In this document: positions 19,383 to 32,507 of the stretch, one piece after another | Numbering within the stretch: the first letter of the stretch is position 1 | How the letters are laid out: the number at the start of each line of letters is the position of its first letter | Source of the DNA: Hyphomicrobium_A sp963726795 | Lineage (GTDB): Bacteria; Pseudomonadota; Alphaproteobacteria; Rhizobiales; Hyphomicrobiaceae | Direction: 5' to 3' | Assembly: GCA_963726795.1 (NCBI GenBank) | Contig: CAVSDD010000003.1 | Span: 186,001-250,000, forward strand | DNA length: 64,000 nucleotides | The notes under the pieces: model-generated | What the model was told of the DNA's origin: nothing | Database searches by the model: none | Seen by the model: the letters and a program-made list of their open reading frames with translations, nothing else | Translations under genes and position numbers: made by a program

Positions 19383-20987
19383 ATGGCCGGAGCGCTCATC
19401 AACAGTTTGCGCCTCGCGCGAGCCGGAGCCGTGCTGGCGCAGCACGGCGTCCGCTTCGTTCCCGAGGGTGTTCCCGTCCCGCCGGCCTTGCGCATCGCGC
19501 GCACGCTGACGGCGCCCTTGCGTTTCTTTGCGTCACTCCGCCGGCCAAACGAGCCCAAGGAGGCGCGCCTTGCGGCGGCGCTGACGCGGCTGGGCCCCAG
19601 CTACATCAAGCTGGGACAGTTTCTCGCTACGCGCCCCGACGTGATCGGGCCAGAGCTCGCGCGCGATCTGTCCGGCCTGCAGGACAAGCTGCCGCCGTTC
19701 TCGATGGCCGAAGCGCGCGCCGCGGTGGAGCAATCGCTCGGTGGCAAGCTCGAAGATCATTTCGTGGAATTTGGACCGCCCGTCGCTGCCGCTTCGATCG
19801 CGCAGGTGCACAAGGCGGCCGTCATCGATGCCGACGGTCGCCGGCGGCAGGTCGCGGTCAAGATTTTGCGGCCGGGGGTCGAGAAGCGCTTTCGCAGCGA
19901 CCTCGACAGCTACTATTTCGCCGCGCGCCAGGTCGAACGTTTCCACGCTCCCTCGCGGCGCCTGAAGCCCGTAGCCGTCGTCGACACGCTGCGGCGCACG
20001 ACCGACATCGAGATGGATTTGCGGCTCGAGGCGGCTGCCGTCTCGGAGATGGCGGAGAACATCAAGGGCGATACGGGCTTTCGCGTGCCCGACGTCGACT
20101 GGAAGCGTACGGCGCGCCGCGTGCTCACGATCGAGTGGATCGACGGCACGCCGATCGCCCAGCATGCGCGCCTCGCAGCGGCCGGCTTTAACCGCAAGGA
20201 GCTCGGCCTCACGCTGATGCGTGCCTTCCTGAAGCACGCCATGCGCGACGGCTTTTTCCACGCCGACATGCACCAGGGCAATCTGTTCGTCGATCACGAG
20301 GGAAACGTCGTCGCGGTCGACTTCGGCATCATGGGGCGGCTCGGTACCAAGGAGCGCCGCTTCCTCGCCGAGATCCTGTTCGGGCTGATAACACGCGATT
20401 ACCGGCGCGCCGCCGAGGTGCACTTCTGGGCCGGCTACGTGCCCCCGCATCATCCCGTCGAGGTTTTCGCGCAGGCGCTGCGCGCCATCGGCGAGCCAAT
20501 CCACGGCCGCACCGCGGAAGAGATCTCGATGGCCGATCTGTTGGGCCAGCTGTTCGCCTACACCGAGGTCTTCGACATGCAGACGCGGCCCGAGCTGATC
20601 CTGCTGCAAAAGACGATGGTGGTGGTTGAGGGCGTCGCGCGCGGTCTCGATCCCGGCCTCAACATGTGGGGTGCGGCCGAGCCGGTCGCGCGCCAGTGGA
20701 TAGAAGAGAACCTCGGCCCGATCGGACGGCTGCGCGAAGCGGGCGAAGGTGCCACGACGATCGGCAAAGCGCTCGCGGATCTGCCCGCGCTACTCGTCGA
20801 GGGACGCCAAACCGCGCTGGCGCTCGGCACGATGGCACGCGACGGGCTGCGGCTCGATGCGGATACCGTTAGCAGGCTGGCGCAGGAGGAGGCGCGGCAC
20901 ACCCGCTGGGGCCGCGTTGCGCTGTGGGTGGGGGCATTGAGCCTGGCGGTGCTGGCAGCCTCGACGCTTGGCTGGCTGCACGGCTGA
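19383..20987 (+). CDS. ubiB: ABC1/UbiB family protein, ubiquinone biosynthesis accessory kinase-like ATPase
   Basis: A 534-residue UbiB/ADCK protein needed for ubiquinone production at the inner membrane. Family motifs are present: YIKLGQFLATRPD (KxGQ motif), AAASIAQVHKA (Ala-rich loop), VAVKILRPGVEKR, FFHADMHQGNLFV and AVDFGIMGRLG. A C-terminal membrane helix pair (VALWVGALSLAVLAASTLGW) anchors it. ATG 19383 (MAGALINSLRLARAGAVLAQ) matches the usual N-terminus. In many relatives ubiB sits next to ubiE and coaBC; here it stands alone, with coaBC 38 kb away. Confidence 0.88.
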   Translation: MAGALINSLRLARAGAVLAQHGVRFVPEGVPVPPALRIARTLTAPLRFFASLRRPNEPKEARLAAALTRLGPSYIKLGQFLATRPDVIGPELARDLSGLQDKLPPFSMAEARAAVEQSLGGKLEDHFVEFGPPVAAASIAQVHKAAVIDADGRRRQVAVKILRPGVEKRFRSDLDSYYFAARQVERFHAPSRRLKPVAVVDTLRRTTDIEMDLRLEAAAVSEMAENIKGDTGFRVPDVDWKRTARRVLTIEWIDGTPIAQHARLAAAGFNRKELGLTLMRAFLKHAMRDGFFHADMHQGNLFVDHEGNVVAVDFGIMGRLGTKERRFLAEILFGLITRDYRRAAEVHFWAGYVPPHHPVEVFAQALRAIGEPIHGRTAEEISMADLLGQLFAYTEVFDMQTRPELILLQKTMVVVEGVARGLDPGLNMWGAAEPVARQWIEENLGPIGRLREAGEGATTIGKALADLPALLVEGRQTALALGTMARDGLRLDADTVSRLAQEEARHTRWGRVALWVGALSLAVLAASTLGWLHG

Positions 20988-21007
20988 GCCAGGGCCTCGT
21001 AGGCCGA

Positions 21008-21901
21008 TCAAGCGTGCTGGATCTCCAGCACGGCAGCACTCAGGTCGCGTCCGCCCGCTAGAACCGCTTCCGCGGCACGCACTTTCGGGTCCACGTTTGA
21101 CCAGTCGCCGGGCCGGCCGAACGACGCGATCTCGACCTCGCTGAGCCTGCCTCGCGTGTAGTTCTTCTCCTTGTAGGGAATCTTGCGGCTGAGCAGGGCC
21201 TGCTCCAGACCCAGAGCCCTCACGATCCGGCGTGGAAGCCGTTGGGCTTTCATCAGCTCGGCCGGGTTGGCACGTCCCTGCTCGACCTCATCGACCGAGG
21301 ACCGGCGCGAAAAGCACATGTGCAGGCAACGAAAATCCGAATGGATCCACGGCACCGAATCCCAGAAGCGGAGGATCTTGTCTTTCGAGTAGCCGGGACG
21401 GAAGACCCAGTTCTTGCCGTGCAGGCGCTCATGGCGCAACTGATGCCAGCTGGTTATCGCGCTAAAATTGTAGAGCTTTGAGATTGTACGCGACTCGGGC
21501 TGGCCGTAACCGATAGCGACACCGGAATCCCAATCGACGCGCACCACATGTTGCGCGTGCCCCTGCAACCGCCAATAGTCCTGAAACTCGCTGGCCAAGA
21601 TGCGCGTGCGCAACCGCGCAAGGCCTTCGGGGTCGTAGATCTCGTCGCCGTCGACGCCGAAGACCCAACAATCCTTGCCGACGTAGGGCTCGACGTATTT
21701 GTGCGTGTCGTAGGCGTCGTCGACCTCGATGACCCGAAGATGCCTTACGCGGCGCGAAATCGCGGCGAGGATCTCGGGCGTCCGGTCGTTCGACTTGTTG
21801 TCGAGGACAATGATCTCATCGCAGAATTCCGCGATGTTCATCAGTGACCAGGCAACGAAATGCTCCTCGTTGCGCAGCAGGCAAATACCGATGATGCGCA
21901 T
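21008..21901 (-). CDS. Family 2 glycosyltransferase
   Basis: A 297-residue GT2-fold enzyme starting MRIIGICLLRNEEHFVAWSL, with nucleotide-sugar contacts EIIVLDNKSNDRTPE and the metal-binding region GVDGDEIYDPEG. The remainder (WDSVPWIHSDFRCLHMCFSR) is typical of poorly characterised surface-polysaccharide transferases. Acceptor and donor are unknown. It begins a cluster of four glycosyltransferases and two sulfotransferases up to 26.5 kb, on both strands. Confidence 0.75.
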   Translation of the reverse strand: MRIIGICLLRNEEHFVAWSLMNIAEFCDEIIVLDNKSNDRTPEILAAISRRVRHLRVIEVDDAYDTHKYVEPYVGKDCWVFGVDGDEIYDPEGLARLRTRILASEFQDYWRLQGHAQHVVRVDWDSGVAIGYGQPESRTISKLYNFSAITSWHQLRHERLHGKNWVFRPGYSKDKILRFWDSVPWIHSDFRCLHMCFSRRSSVDEVEQGRANPAELMKAQRLPRRIVRALGLEQALLSRKIPYKEKNYTRGRLSEVEIASFGRPGDWSNVDPKVRAAEAVLAGGRDLSAAVLEIQHA

Positions 21902-22442
21902 GAAACACCGCCGTTCGATACCAAACGCCTAGCCAGTTCAGCCATGTCGAGACGGGACCGCCGATTTCGGTGAAAAAACCGCAGCGGCGCAGTGCCGGTC
22001 TTACTGGACCAGTCATGGCAGCAGACCCGCGGGCCAATGTGGCCCTTTCCATACAAAACCGTATAAATTGCCGGCGTAGTGACGCACCCGTAAGCCATTA
22101 AAACGGCTCCGATTTTTATGTCCGAGCTGAGCTGATTTTGCCGCAGAGTTAGGGACGTGCGCATCCCGCGGCCAGCTGAGGCGCGGCTGCGCCGCCGGCC
22201 ATGTCGCCGGGCTGTGGGGTGGCAACTTGAGCCCCGCCATGGAGGCGACCATCGGCACCGGCTCGCTGCATGGCGGATCGCTTTAACCCCGCTGAGAAGA
22301 ACTGCCCCGCTGACGCATACTTGTCACGCCGGCCCGTGCCGCGATCAGCTACAAAAAAAGCAAGGGACGCTGCCGTGGCCGCCTTCACCGGCGCGACGCG
22401 GCCCCATTCGCTTGCTGCTGTCTCCGGGGATGTCCGGTACCG
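21902..22442. other. Intergenic region, glycan cluster
   Basis: No gene is recognised in these 541 bases between divergent genes. The part around 22040-22140 is rich in A and T (a TATAAAT at about 22061 could be a plus-strand -10) and likely holds the promoters. The longer readings here have no family resemblance. Confidence 0.35.
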
Positions 22443-23075
22443 ATGCGACTTCTTTCCTACCTGCCCGCCTGGTTCGACCCAATTCTGCCGCCCGATCTGG
22501 ACGATCGTCCGAAGATCTTCGGCATCGGATTTCATAAGACAGGCACGACATCGCTCGGCCGCGCGCTGCGGTCGCTGGGCTTCCGCGTGCAAAAGGGATT
22601 CAGCTTCAATGTGCCTGGCAAACGCGTGCAAATCGCCGAGCCGGTGACGTTGGACAAGATCCGACAAATCGCTTTCGAAATGGTGCCGTACTACACGGCG
22701 TTCGAAGACAATCCGTGGCCTTTGCTGTTTCGTGAATTAGATGAGCGCTTTCCTGGATCGCGTTTCATTCTCACAGTGCGCGATCCCGATAGATGGTTTC
22801 GCTCGGCAGTCAATTTCCATCAGGACCGGCTGAGTTCGATGCACGATCTGATCTACGAACACGATCAGTTTAGATTTGCGCAAAACAAAACCATGGCAAT
22901 CGAGCGGTTCAACCGTCACAACGACGAGGTACGTCGCCATTTCAAGGACCGCAGCGGCGATCTACTCGACTCGGATCTTGTGTCGGAACCGAGCTGGGGC
23001 GTTCTGTGCGATTTTCTCGGCACGAGCGTTCCCCAAAGCAAATTCCCGCAAGGCAAGCGCCGGATCCACGAATAG
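22443..23075 (+). CDS. Sulfotransferase family protein
   Basis: A 210-residue P-loop sulfotransferase. The 5'-phosphosulfate loop for PAPS is seen as IGFHKTGTTSLGRAL (about residues 27-41), and the 3'-phosphate site as FILTVRDPDRWFRSA. This form (GFHKTGTTSL) is typical of the Sulfotransfer_4 group. Base composition is clearly lower in GC than the surroundings (45% and 52% in two 60-base lines counted by eye, against 62% in ubiB), which suggests acquisition by transfer. Its substrate is probably a glycan made by the neighbouring transferases. Confidence 0.7.
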   Translation: MRLLSYLPAWFDPILPPDLDDRPKIFGIGFHKTGTTSLGRALRSLGFRVQKGFSFNVPGKRVQIAEPVTLDKIRQIAFEMVPYYTAFEDNPWPLLFRELDERFPGSRFILTVRDPDRWFRSAVNFHQDRLSSMHDLIYEHDQFRFAQNKTMAIERFNRHNDEVRRHFKDRSGDLLDSDLVSEPSWGVLCDFLGTSVPQSKFPQGKRRIHE

Positions 23076-23091
23076 GCGCCTCGGTACCCAG

Positions 23092-23880
23092 CTAGGCCTC
23101 AAAGCCATATCCGCGGCATAGATCGCGGAAATGCTCGATGTTCGCCGCGTCGAGATACTCGCTGTACCCCATGACCTTTCCCCGCCTGACCTTCGCGCTA
23201 TCGGGGTCGCTGCTTTTTGATTGACGCAGCTTGAGGTGCTTGGCCTTGCCGCTCTTCTCGGCCGCTCGCATGTTTTCGAAGCTGCTTTGCTCGAGCACCC
23301 AATCCAAGTCGACGGGCTCGAACTTGGTGAAATCGAAAACGCCGGCCAGGGTCTGACGCGATCGAAACTTCATGTCCTCATAGGAAAAGATGAGCGCGTC
23401 CTTTTGCTCGGACAAATGGTCGATCCACGCGCGGTTGAACTTGCATATCTTTTCAACGCCGAAGCCCGGATGACGCAGAAACGCCGGCATGTCCCTGGGC
23501 GGCAATCTGTCCTCGAAGTACAGTCGCGGCAGATGCAAAAATCGGTGATGGAGCTGAAAGTCTTTCTTGGTGACGTGGAAAAAATACGAGATCGCCGTAT
23601 CGATGGGATTGCGGTGCATGAACAGGCACCGCCTGTTCTCAGCGGCTTCGGATTCGATCGCGCTGAATTTCTTGCCGATGATCTTGATGTTGGATCCCGA
23701 TCCGGCGTGGGAGAACTCAACCGGCTTTTGCACGAGCGCGAAGATATAGCGGAGCCACGTTCGGCCGGACTTCGGATAGGAAATGAGCAGAGGCATTGTC
23801 TGCGCAGCGCTGTCGGTCTCCGGCGCTTCCGGTATGTAGAGAGTGCTCTTGCCTCCCGCCTCTTTCGTGCTCGGGATCAT
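23092..23880 (-). CDS. Sulfotransferase domain protein
   Basis: A 262-residue sulfotransferase with PAPS loop LLISYPKSGRTWLRYIFAL near the N-terminus and the 3'-phosphate motif CLFMHRNPIDTAISYFFH. A C-terminal part with FENMRAAEKSG and MGYSEYLDAANIEHFRDLC matches Sulfotransfer_1 enzymes. I chose ATG 23880 (MIPSTKEAGG), 8 bases after the stop of the upstream glycosyltransferase, since the longer reading overlaps that gene. It converges on the other sulfotransferase with 16 bases between stops, and forms an operon with the glycosyltransferase at 23.9-24.6 kb. Confidence 0.8.
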   Translation of the reverse strand: MIPSTKEAGGKSTLYIPEAPETDSAAQTMPLLISYPKSGRTWLRYIFALVQKPVEFSHAGSGSNIKIIGKKFSAIESEAAENRRCLFMHRNPIDTAISYFFHVTKKDFQLHHRFLHLPRLYFEDRLPPRDMPAFLRHPGFGVEKICKFNRAWIDHLSEQKDALIFSYEDMKFRSRQTLAGVFDFTKFEPVDLDWVLEQSSFENMRAAEKSGKAKHLKLRQSKSSDPDSAKVRRGKVMGYSEYLDAANIEHFRDLCRGYGFEA

Positions 23881-23888
23881 CGTCCGAT

Positions 23889-24620
23889 CTACCGCCAGTG
23901 CTCGGCGATCCAGGGCGTGGGGCGCACGCTCTTGTAGATCCGCTTCCACCACACCGTCGGCCATTCGCCGACCGCCGCCTCGTCGATATCGGGCTTACCC
24001 GTAAAGGCGATGACACGGGCATTGCGCGGCAGGCGCGGGGTGAGGAACAGGTTGAGCGGCCAGCGCGGCAGGATCGAGTGCTTGAAGCTCAAGCACCACT
24101 CCGGCGGATAGAAATCGAGGTGCTTCAGGTTGCGGCAGACGAATGTCTGGCTGTTGCGGTAGGTGCGCATCTGCGCCATCGGATCGGCGCGGAACATTTT
24201 CCAGATGTGCGTCAGCTGCCCGATCTTGAAGCGGAACACCGACATGTTGCCGATGCCCTGGCCGAACTGGGTCCAGTTCTCGGCAACGCAGAAATCGCTT
24301 TCCGGCTTGAAGTCGAACAGGTCGTCGATGTTGCCCGAGACGATCAGATCAAGGTCCAGGTGAAGCACCGGCCCGGAAAGATCGAACAGCTTCTCCTGAA
24401 AGATGAACATCCGCCGGAACGGATGCGTGCGCATCGGCTCCGGCAGGTCGAACGGCGGCATCTCCTTGATCTCGACCTCGGGACGAATGCCCTTGGGATC
24501 ATCGGTGATGCACACGAAGCGCAGCGGCCGTTTCGTGTGGCGCTTGACCATCGAGTAGAGCCGATTGACGTACTCGGATCCGTATCGGGTCGACCACTTC
24601 AGGCACAGCACTGTCTGCAT
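23889..24620 (-). CDS. Glycosyltransferase-like protein with GT8-type DxD motif
   Basis: A 243-residue protein starting MQTVLCLKWSTRYGSEYVNR, with the metal and donor motif LHLDLDLIVSGNIDDLFDF near residue 90, which resembles GT8-type transferases. WCLSFKHSILPRWPLN and VIAFTGKPDIDEA follow, the latter like the FxGxxKP ending of GT8 enzymes. Donor and acceptor are unknown. It is co-transcribed with the downstream sulfotransferase, so glycosylation followed by sulfation of one polymer is plausible. Confidence 0.65.
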   Translation of the reverse strand: MQTVLCLKWSTRYGSEYVNRLYSMVKRHTKRPLRFVCITDDPKGIRPEVEIKEMPPFDLPEPMRTHPFRRMFIFQEKLFDLSGPVLHLDLDLIVSGNIDDLFDFKPESDFCVAENWTQFGQGIGNMSVFRFKIGQLTHIWKMFRADPMAQMRTYRNSQTFVCRNLKHLDFYPPEWCLSFKHSILPRWPLNLFLTPRLPRNARVIAFTGKPDIDEAAVGEWPTVWWKRIYKSVRPTPWIAEHWR

Positions 24621-24979
24621 GCTCTACGCACTCACACCAAGGCATTTAACGGGGGAGCGGGACGCTCGTTCAGCACCCCCCGACTTGCATCTCTAACTTC
24701 CCGCACCGGGCCCTTTTAGGCAAGGCGTCTTTGCGATGAGCAGAGACCAGCGAGGCGGCCAACTACCTATTAAATATGGCATTTTCACAACTCACGGAAA
24801 CTCGAAGGCTGCTAACCAAACCGCTTGTATCGACACCTGGAACGCACGCGGGTTTTAGCGCGCGACACACCACCTGTGGATGATGAGCGGCCACTGTGGA
24901 TAGCCTTGCCCCCGCAACTGGTTCACCTGCCGCGACTCATTTAGTTCCTGTCCATTGAGGGCCACTCAGCGGCAGGTTC
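24621..24979. other. Intergenic region with DnaA-box-like pair
   Basis: No established gene is seen. A 40-codon reading runs from ATG 24736 to TAG 24858 (MSRDQRGGQLPIKYGIFTTH...) with weak ribosome binding (AAGG at 24722-24725); there is no other support for it. Two TGTGGATNR sequences lie at 24875-24883 and 24895-24903. The AT content is higher than average, so promoters for the divergent genes are likely here. Confidence 0.35.
24875..24903 (-). promoter_or_regulatory. Two DnaA-box-like 9-mers
   Basis: TGTGGATGA (24875-24883) and TGTGGATAG (24895-24903) each match the reverse DnaA box TGTGGATAA at 8 of 9 positions, and their starts are 20 bases apart, about two helix turns. They sit in a gene-free stretch. 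A chance pair is quite possible, and nothing else here looks like an origin. Confidence 0.2.
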
Positions 24980-25729
24980 ATGGCGTCCAAACATACGATC
25001 GATGCGGGCAGACTTTCGGTCGCGCTCACGAGCTGCGGCCGTTTCGATTTGCTCGAGACCACGCTCGTATCCTTTCTCGACCATTTCGAGGCACCGCGCA
25101 TTTTGGTTGGGGAAGACGCAGCACTTCCCGAGCAAGCCGCCGCCTTCGCTCACCGCCATCCTGAAATCGAGATGCGCGCCAACCCGACGAAGCTCGGGCA
25201 GATGCGCTCGATCGATTCCCTCTACGCGGCAATCGACACGCCGTTCGTCCTGCACCTCGAGGACGACTGGCAGTTCACCGCCGGCGCCGATCTCGGCAAC
25301 GTCATGGATTTCCTCGACGCGCGCGACGACATCTCGGTCTGCGCCGTCGCCTACCGGCTCGATCCGCGATTCCGCGCGAGCGCCAAGACCGAGACCTTTC
25401 GCGGCAACACTTATCTCGTGTGGGATCTCGACGCCCATTCCAAGTGGTTTTCCTATTCGTTCAATCCCTCGGTCGCGCGCCTGTCGATGTGGCGCGAGCT
25501 CGGGCCCTTCGCCCGCTTCAATACCGAGGAAGGTTTGAGCGCCGCCTGCAAACAACGCGGGCTGCGCATCGCCATGATCGAGCGCCCGATCGCGCATCAC
25601 ATCGGCGAGAAACGACACGCCCACGATCCTTTTCAACCGCGCCGCGCAACTACCCTGTTCTCGCGTCTACGCCGCTCGGCGGCGAAGCGCTGGCCTATCT
25701 CCGCAGGGGAGCGCGTCCAATGCCGCTAA
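24980..25729 (+). CDS. Glycosyltransferase family 2-like protein
   Basis: A 249-residue protein starting MASKHTIDAGRLSVALTSCG, with a GT-A-like core: RFDLLETTLVSFLDHFEAPR, the loop NPTKLGQMRSIDSLYAAI and the acidic motif LHLEDDWQF where GT2 enzymes carry their DxD. WFSYSFNPSVARLSMWRELG and IAHHIGEKRHAHDPF follow. The family is unnamed. Its last 10 bases overlap the start of the next glycosyltransferase, so the two are translated together. Confidence 0.65.
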   Translation: MASKHTIDAGRLSVALTSCGRFDLLETTLVSFLDHFEAPRILVGEDAALPEQAAAFAHRHPEIEMRANPTKLGQMRSIDSLYAAIDTPFVLHLEDDWQFTAGADLGNVMDFLDARDDISVCAVAYRLDPRFRASAKTETFRGNTYLVWDLDAHSKWFSYSFNPSVARLSMWRELGPFARFNTEEGLSAACKQRGLRIAMIERPIAHHIGEKRHAHDPFQPRRATTLFSRLRRSAAKRWPISAGERVQCR

Positions 25730-26470
25730 GTTGCTGCATCATTACCCACAACGAGACGGACCGGATTGAGCGCTGCATCCTCGCGGTGCGCGATGTCGTC
25801 GACGAGATCATCGTCGTCGATTTCAGGCTCGAACGACGACACCGTTGCGAAGGCTGAGCGGCTCGGCGCCAAGGTCGTGTTCCATGCCTGGGACGGCTAT
25901 GGCCCGCAGAAGCGCTTCGCAGAAGACTGCGCCACGCACGACTGGATTTTGAATCTCGACGCCGACGAGGTCGTCACCAAGGAGCTCGCGCGCGAGATCG
26001 CGGCCGTCATGCGCACGCCCTCGGCGCTAAAGCCGGCGTATCGCTTTCGCCAGGTTACCGTGTATCCCGGTCACGATCGTCCGCGGCTATGGGCCGACTT
26101 CCACAATTACGTGCGCCTGTATGACCGGCGCCGCGTGCGCTTCAGGCCGAGCCGCGTGCACGATACCGTCGACACCGGCGCACATCCGGTCGGCCAGCTC
26201 GAAGGCACGGCGATGCATTACTCCTGGCGCACACTCGATCATGCGCGCACGAAGCTCGAGAGCTATACGGATCTGCAGGCGAAAGAGATCAAGAAGCCAC
26301 GGTGGGTGCTGCTCACGCGGCTGCCATTCGAGTATCCGGTGCTGTTCTTCCGCTACTTCGTCCTGCGCTGCAATTTCACCGGCGGCCTGTTCGGGCTGCG
26401 CGTGACGCACCAGATCGCGGTCGCGCGCTCGCGCCGCCTGATGAAGATGCTCGAGCAGCACCCGGCCTGA
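25720..26470 (+). CDS. Family 2 glycosyltransferase, WaaE/LgtF type (frameshifted)
   Basis: About 250 residues when joined. The N-terminus MPLSCCIITHNETDRIERCI and VVDSGSNDDT, LNLDADEVVT, and the ending FFRYFVLRCNFTGGLFGL are hallmarks of lipopolysaccharide-core transferases of the WaaE/LgtF group. One extra base near 25821-25823 breaks VVD from SGSNDDT. ATG 25720 overlaps the previous gene by 10 bases. It most likely adds a glucose or similar residue to LPS inner core at the cytoplasmic face of the inner membrane. A bidirectional terminator follows. Confidence 0.82.
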
Positions 26471-26492
26471 GCGACTATCGAGCTCTGAAACA

Positions 26493-26527
26493 AAAAACCG
26501 CCCCGGCGCGAACCTGGGGCGGTTTTT
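26493..26527. terminator. Bidirectional rho-independent terminator
   Basis: The stem AAAAACCGCCCC / GGGGCGGTTTTT (12 bp, 11-base loop) has an A-run on the left and a T-run on the right, so it can stop transcription from both sides: the glycosyltransferase gene on the plus strand and the rRNA operon on the minus strand. Confidence 0.85.
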
Positions 26528-26561
26528 GTGCGTCTGACGTTCTGGACGGGCGCACGTTCGA

Positions 26562-26601
26562 GAAACAAAAACGCCGCCCGGGCGTGAGCCAGGGCGGCGT
26601 T
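26562..26601 (-). terminator. rRNA operon terminator
   Basis: AACGCCGCCC / GGGCGGCGTT form a 10-bp stem with a 12-base loop. On the minus strand the stem is followed by TTTTGTTTC, a U-rich tail. It stands just after 5S rRNA and about 45 bases before a second terminator, giving the rRNA operon a double stop. Confidence 0.8.
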
Positions 26602-26719
26602 GGTTCGTGACATTACGCGGCGGATCTTACGATACGCCGCTGATGCAAAGAGGGGATCTGATTGACTTTGGTTTGTTGCCTCCCGCGAAGGGAAGCTAAA
26701 GTTGTCTCACTGCTCAGCA

Positions 26720-26837
26720 GACCTGGCGATGACCTACTCTCCCACGTCTTAAGACGAAGTACCATCGGCGCTGGAGCGTTTCACGGCCGAGTTCGGGATG
26801 GGATCGGGTGCAGCCACTCCGCCATAACCACCAGGTC
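26720..26837 (-). rRNA. rrf: 5S ribosomal RNA
   Basis: Read on the minus strand it starts TGACCTGGTGGTTATGGCGG, contains CCCGATCCCATCCCGAACTC and ends with CGCCAGGTCT, which pairs with the start. Length about 118. It is the last gene of the operon. Ends are accurate to a few bases. Confidence 0.95.
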
Positions 26838-27093
26838 AGCAGAGAAGTGAGACGACTTTGTTCTGGTCTTTCCGTGTTCCTACGCCCATCAGGCGGCATG
26901 GTGTTCACACACCTGCTTAGCGCTGCTTCGGACCTTTTCACAGATCCGGGCGACGTTGCGCGAGTTGCCTCGCTTCAACATCGCCAGCGCTAGAGCGCCG
27001 CCCTGCCCATGAACCGCGCCGCGCGTCACGACGAAGACAAGCTTCGTGCGACGCCGCGGCAAGCGGCGTTGAGGCATTAGATGAGCATTGCTT

Positions 27094-29918
<2,825 letters not shown>

Positions 29919-30242
29919 AGCAATGCTCACCGTGTCTATCCCGCTCTTGGCTGCCTCGGAGAGAAGCAGATCTGAGCAAGTAGACATTCGGCTCGGTGCG
30001 CATTGCACAGAAAGACCAGAAGTCAATCAGGATAAACCCAACCCTGAACCGTGCCCTTCGCATTGCTGCTAGCTGCACGGTCCCGAGGCCCTCCACACCC
30101 AACCGTTATTCACGGCCAGGCGCTCTTGGGACGCGCCGACGTCTACGCCGGCGCTCAGGGATATCCCCTCTTTACGATGTCAAGAAAACCGCCTGTCGAC
30201 GTATCGACGGCGGAAACTTTGCTCTCTCGCATGGATAGACGT
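29919..30242 (-). other. Internal spacer, tRNA-Ala to 23S
   Basis: Transcribed spacer of the rRNA operon, 324 bases. I see no further tRNA or gene in it. Confidence 0.8.
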
Positions 30243-30318
30243 TGGTGGAGCCAGTCGGGATCGAACCGACGACCTCAAGCTTGCAAAGCTAGCGCTCTCC
30301 CAACTGAGCTATGGCCCC
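30243..30318 (-). tRNA. tRNA-Ala (TGC)
   Basis: Minus-strand reading GGGGCCATAGCTCAGTTGGG, anticodon loop CTTTGCAAG with anticodon TGC, T-arm GGTTCGATCCC, encoded CCA end. 76 bases, in the 16S-23S spacer. Confidence 0.97.
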
Positions 30319-30375
30319 ATTAGCCGAACGAACGGCCGGGAAAGTTGAAACCCTTCCGACCCATCACGAGTGGTG

Positions 30376-30452
30376 TGGTGGGCCTGGGAAGATTTGAACT
30401 TCCGACCTCACGCTTATCAAGCGCGCGCTCTAACCAACTGAGCTACAGGCCC
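30376..30452 (-). tRNA. tRNA-Ile (GAT)
   Basis: Minus-strand reading GGGCCTGTAGCTCAGTTGGT, anticodon loop CTTGATAAG with anticodon GAT, T-arm AGTTCAAATCTT, encoded CCA end. 77 bases, in the 16S-23S spacer. Confidence 0.97.
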
Positions 30453-30599
30453 AAAGCCCAAGCATCCATGCGAAGGAAGAGAAACGTAGGCGGCGGTGTC
30501 CCGCTCTGTAGTTTCAAGCAGGATCCAAGCCGAAGCTTAAATCCCACATGTCCAAGTAGAGCTCGAACGCTGGAGTGAGATCCAATGCGTTACGTGCTC

Positions 30600-32095
<1,496 letters not shown>

Positions 32096-32480
32096 AAAGT
32101 TATGATACTGGTTTGGCTTGGAGGTTAATCCAAGGATACTGCGTAACGGGCACCTTCACATAGATACACCTTGCTCTCAGGTTGCCCCTTAAGCTCAGCG
32201 CATCATGGTGATGGCTATAGAAACGCAGTATCGCCAGAGTCTTTGAGATCCCTAGACGCCGCTTGCGCAGCATCATCAAGATCCGCCAGGACTCCGCCGC
32301 CTGCGTTTCCCTTCCTTCATTCAATTGTCAAAGAGCGTAACTTGGCGACACTTCTCCCCGAGCCGGCCAATATGACTGGCTCTGAAGACAACGAGGTTCT
32401 CACCGGGTGGTCCCGGTTTGAACCCGAGGTGTCGTGAGACGGAAACGGCGAAGCACCGAGTGCCTCGCACAGCCGCTGAG
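32096..32480 (-). other. rRNA operon leader
   Basis: Presumed transcribed leader between the candidate promoter and 16S rRNA. It contains no recognised gene. Confidence 0.5.
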
Positions 32481-32507
32481 TTAATACGAACGCTTACGCG
32501 TTGTCAA
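32481..32507 (-). promoter_or_regulatory. Candidate rRNA operon promoter
   Basis: On the minus strand TTGACA (32507-32502) is followed after 15 bases by TATTAA (32486-32481). The -35 is a perfect housekeeping-sigma match; the spacer is shorter than the ideal 17. It lies about 390 bases upstream of 16S rRNA, pointing into the operon. Confidence 0.55.

Noticed and set aside
24736..24858. A 40-codon open reading in the gap between two glycan genes.
   Set aside because: Weak ribosome binding site, no recognisable motif, and the stretch also looks like promoter region; support is too thin to call a gene.
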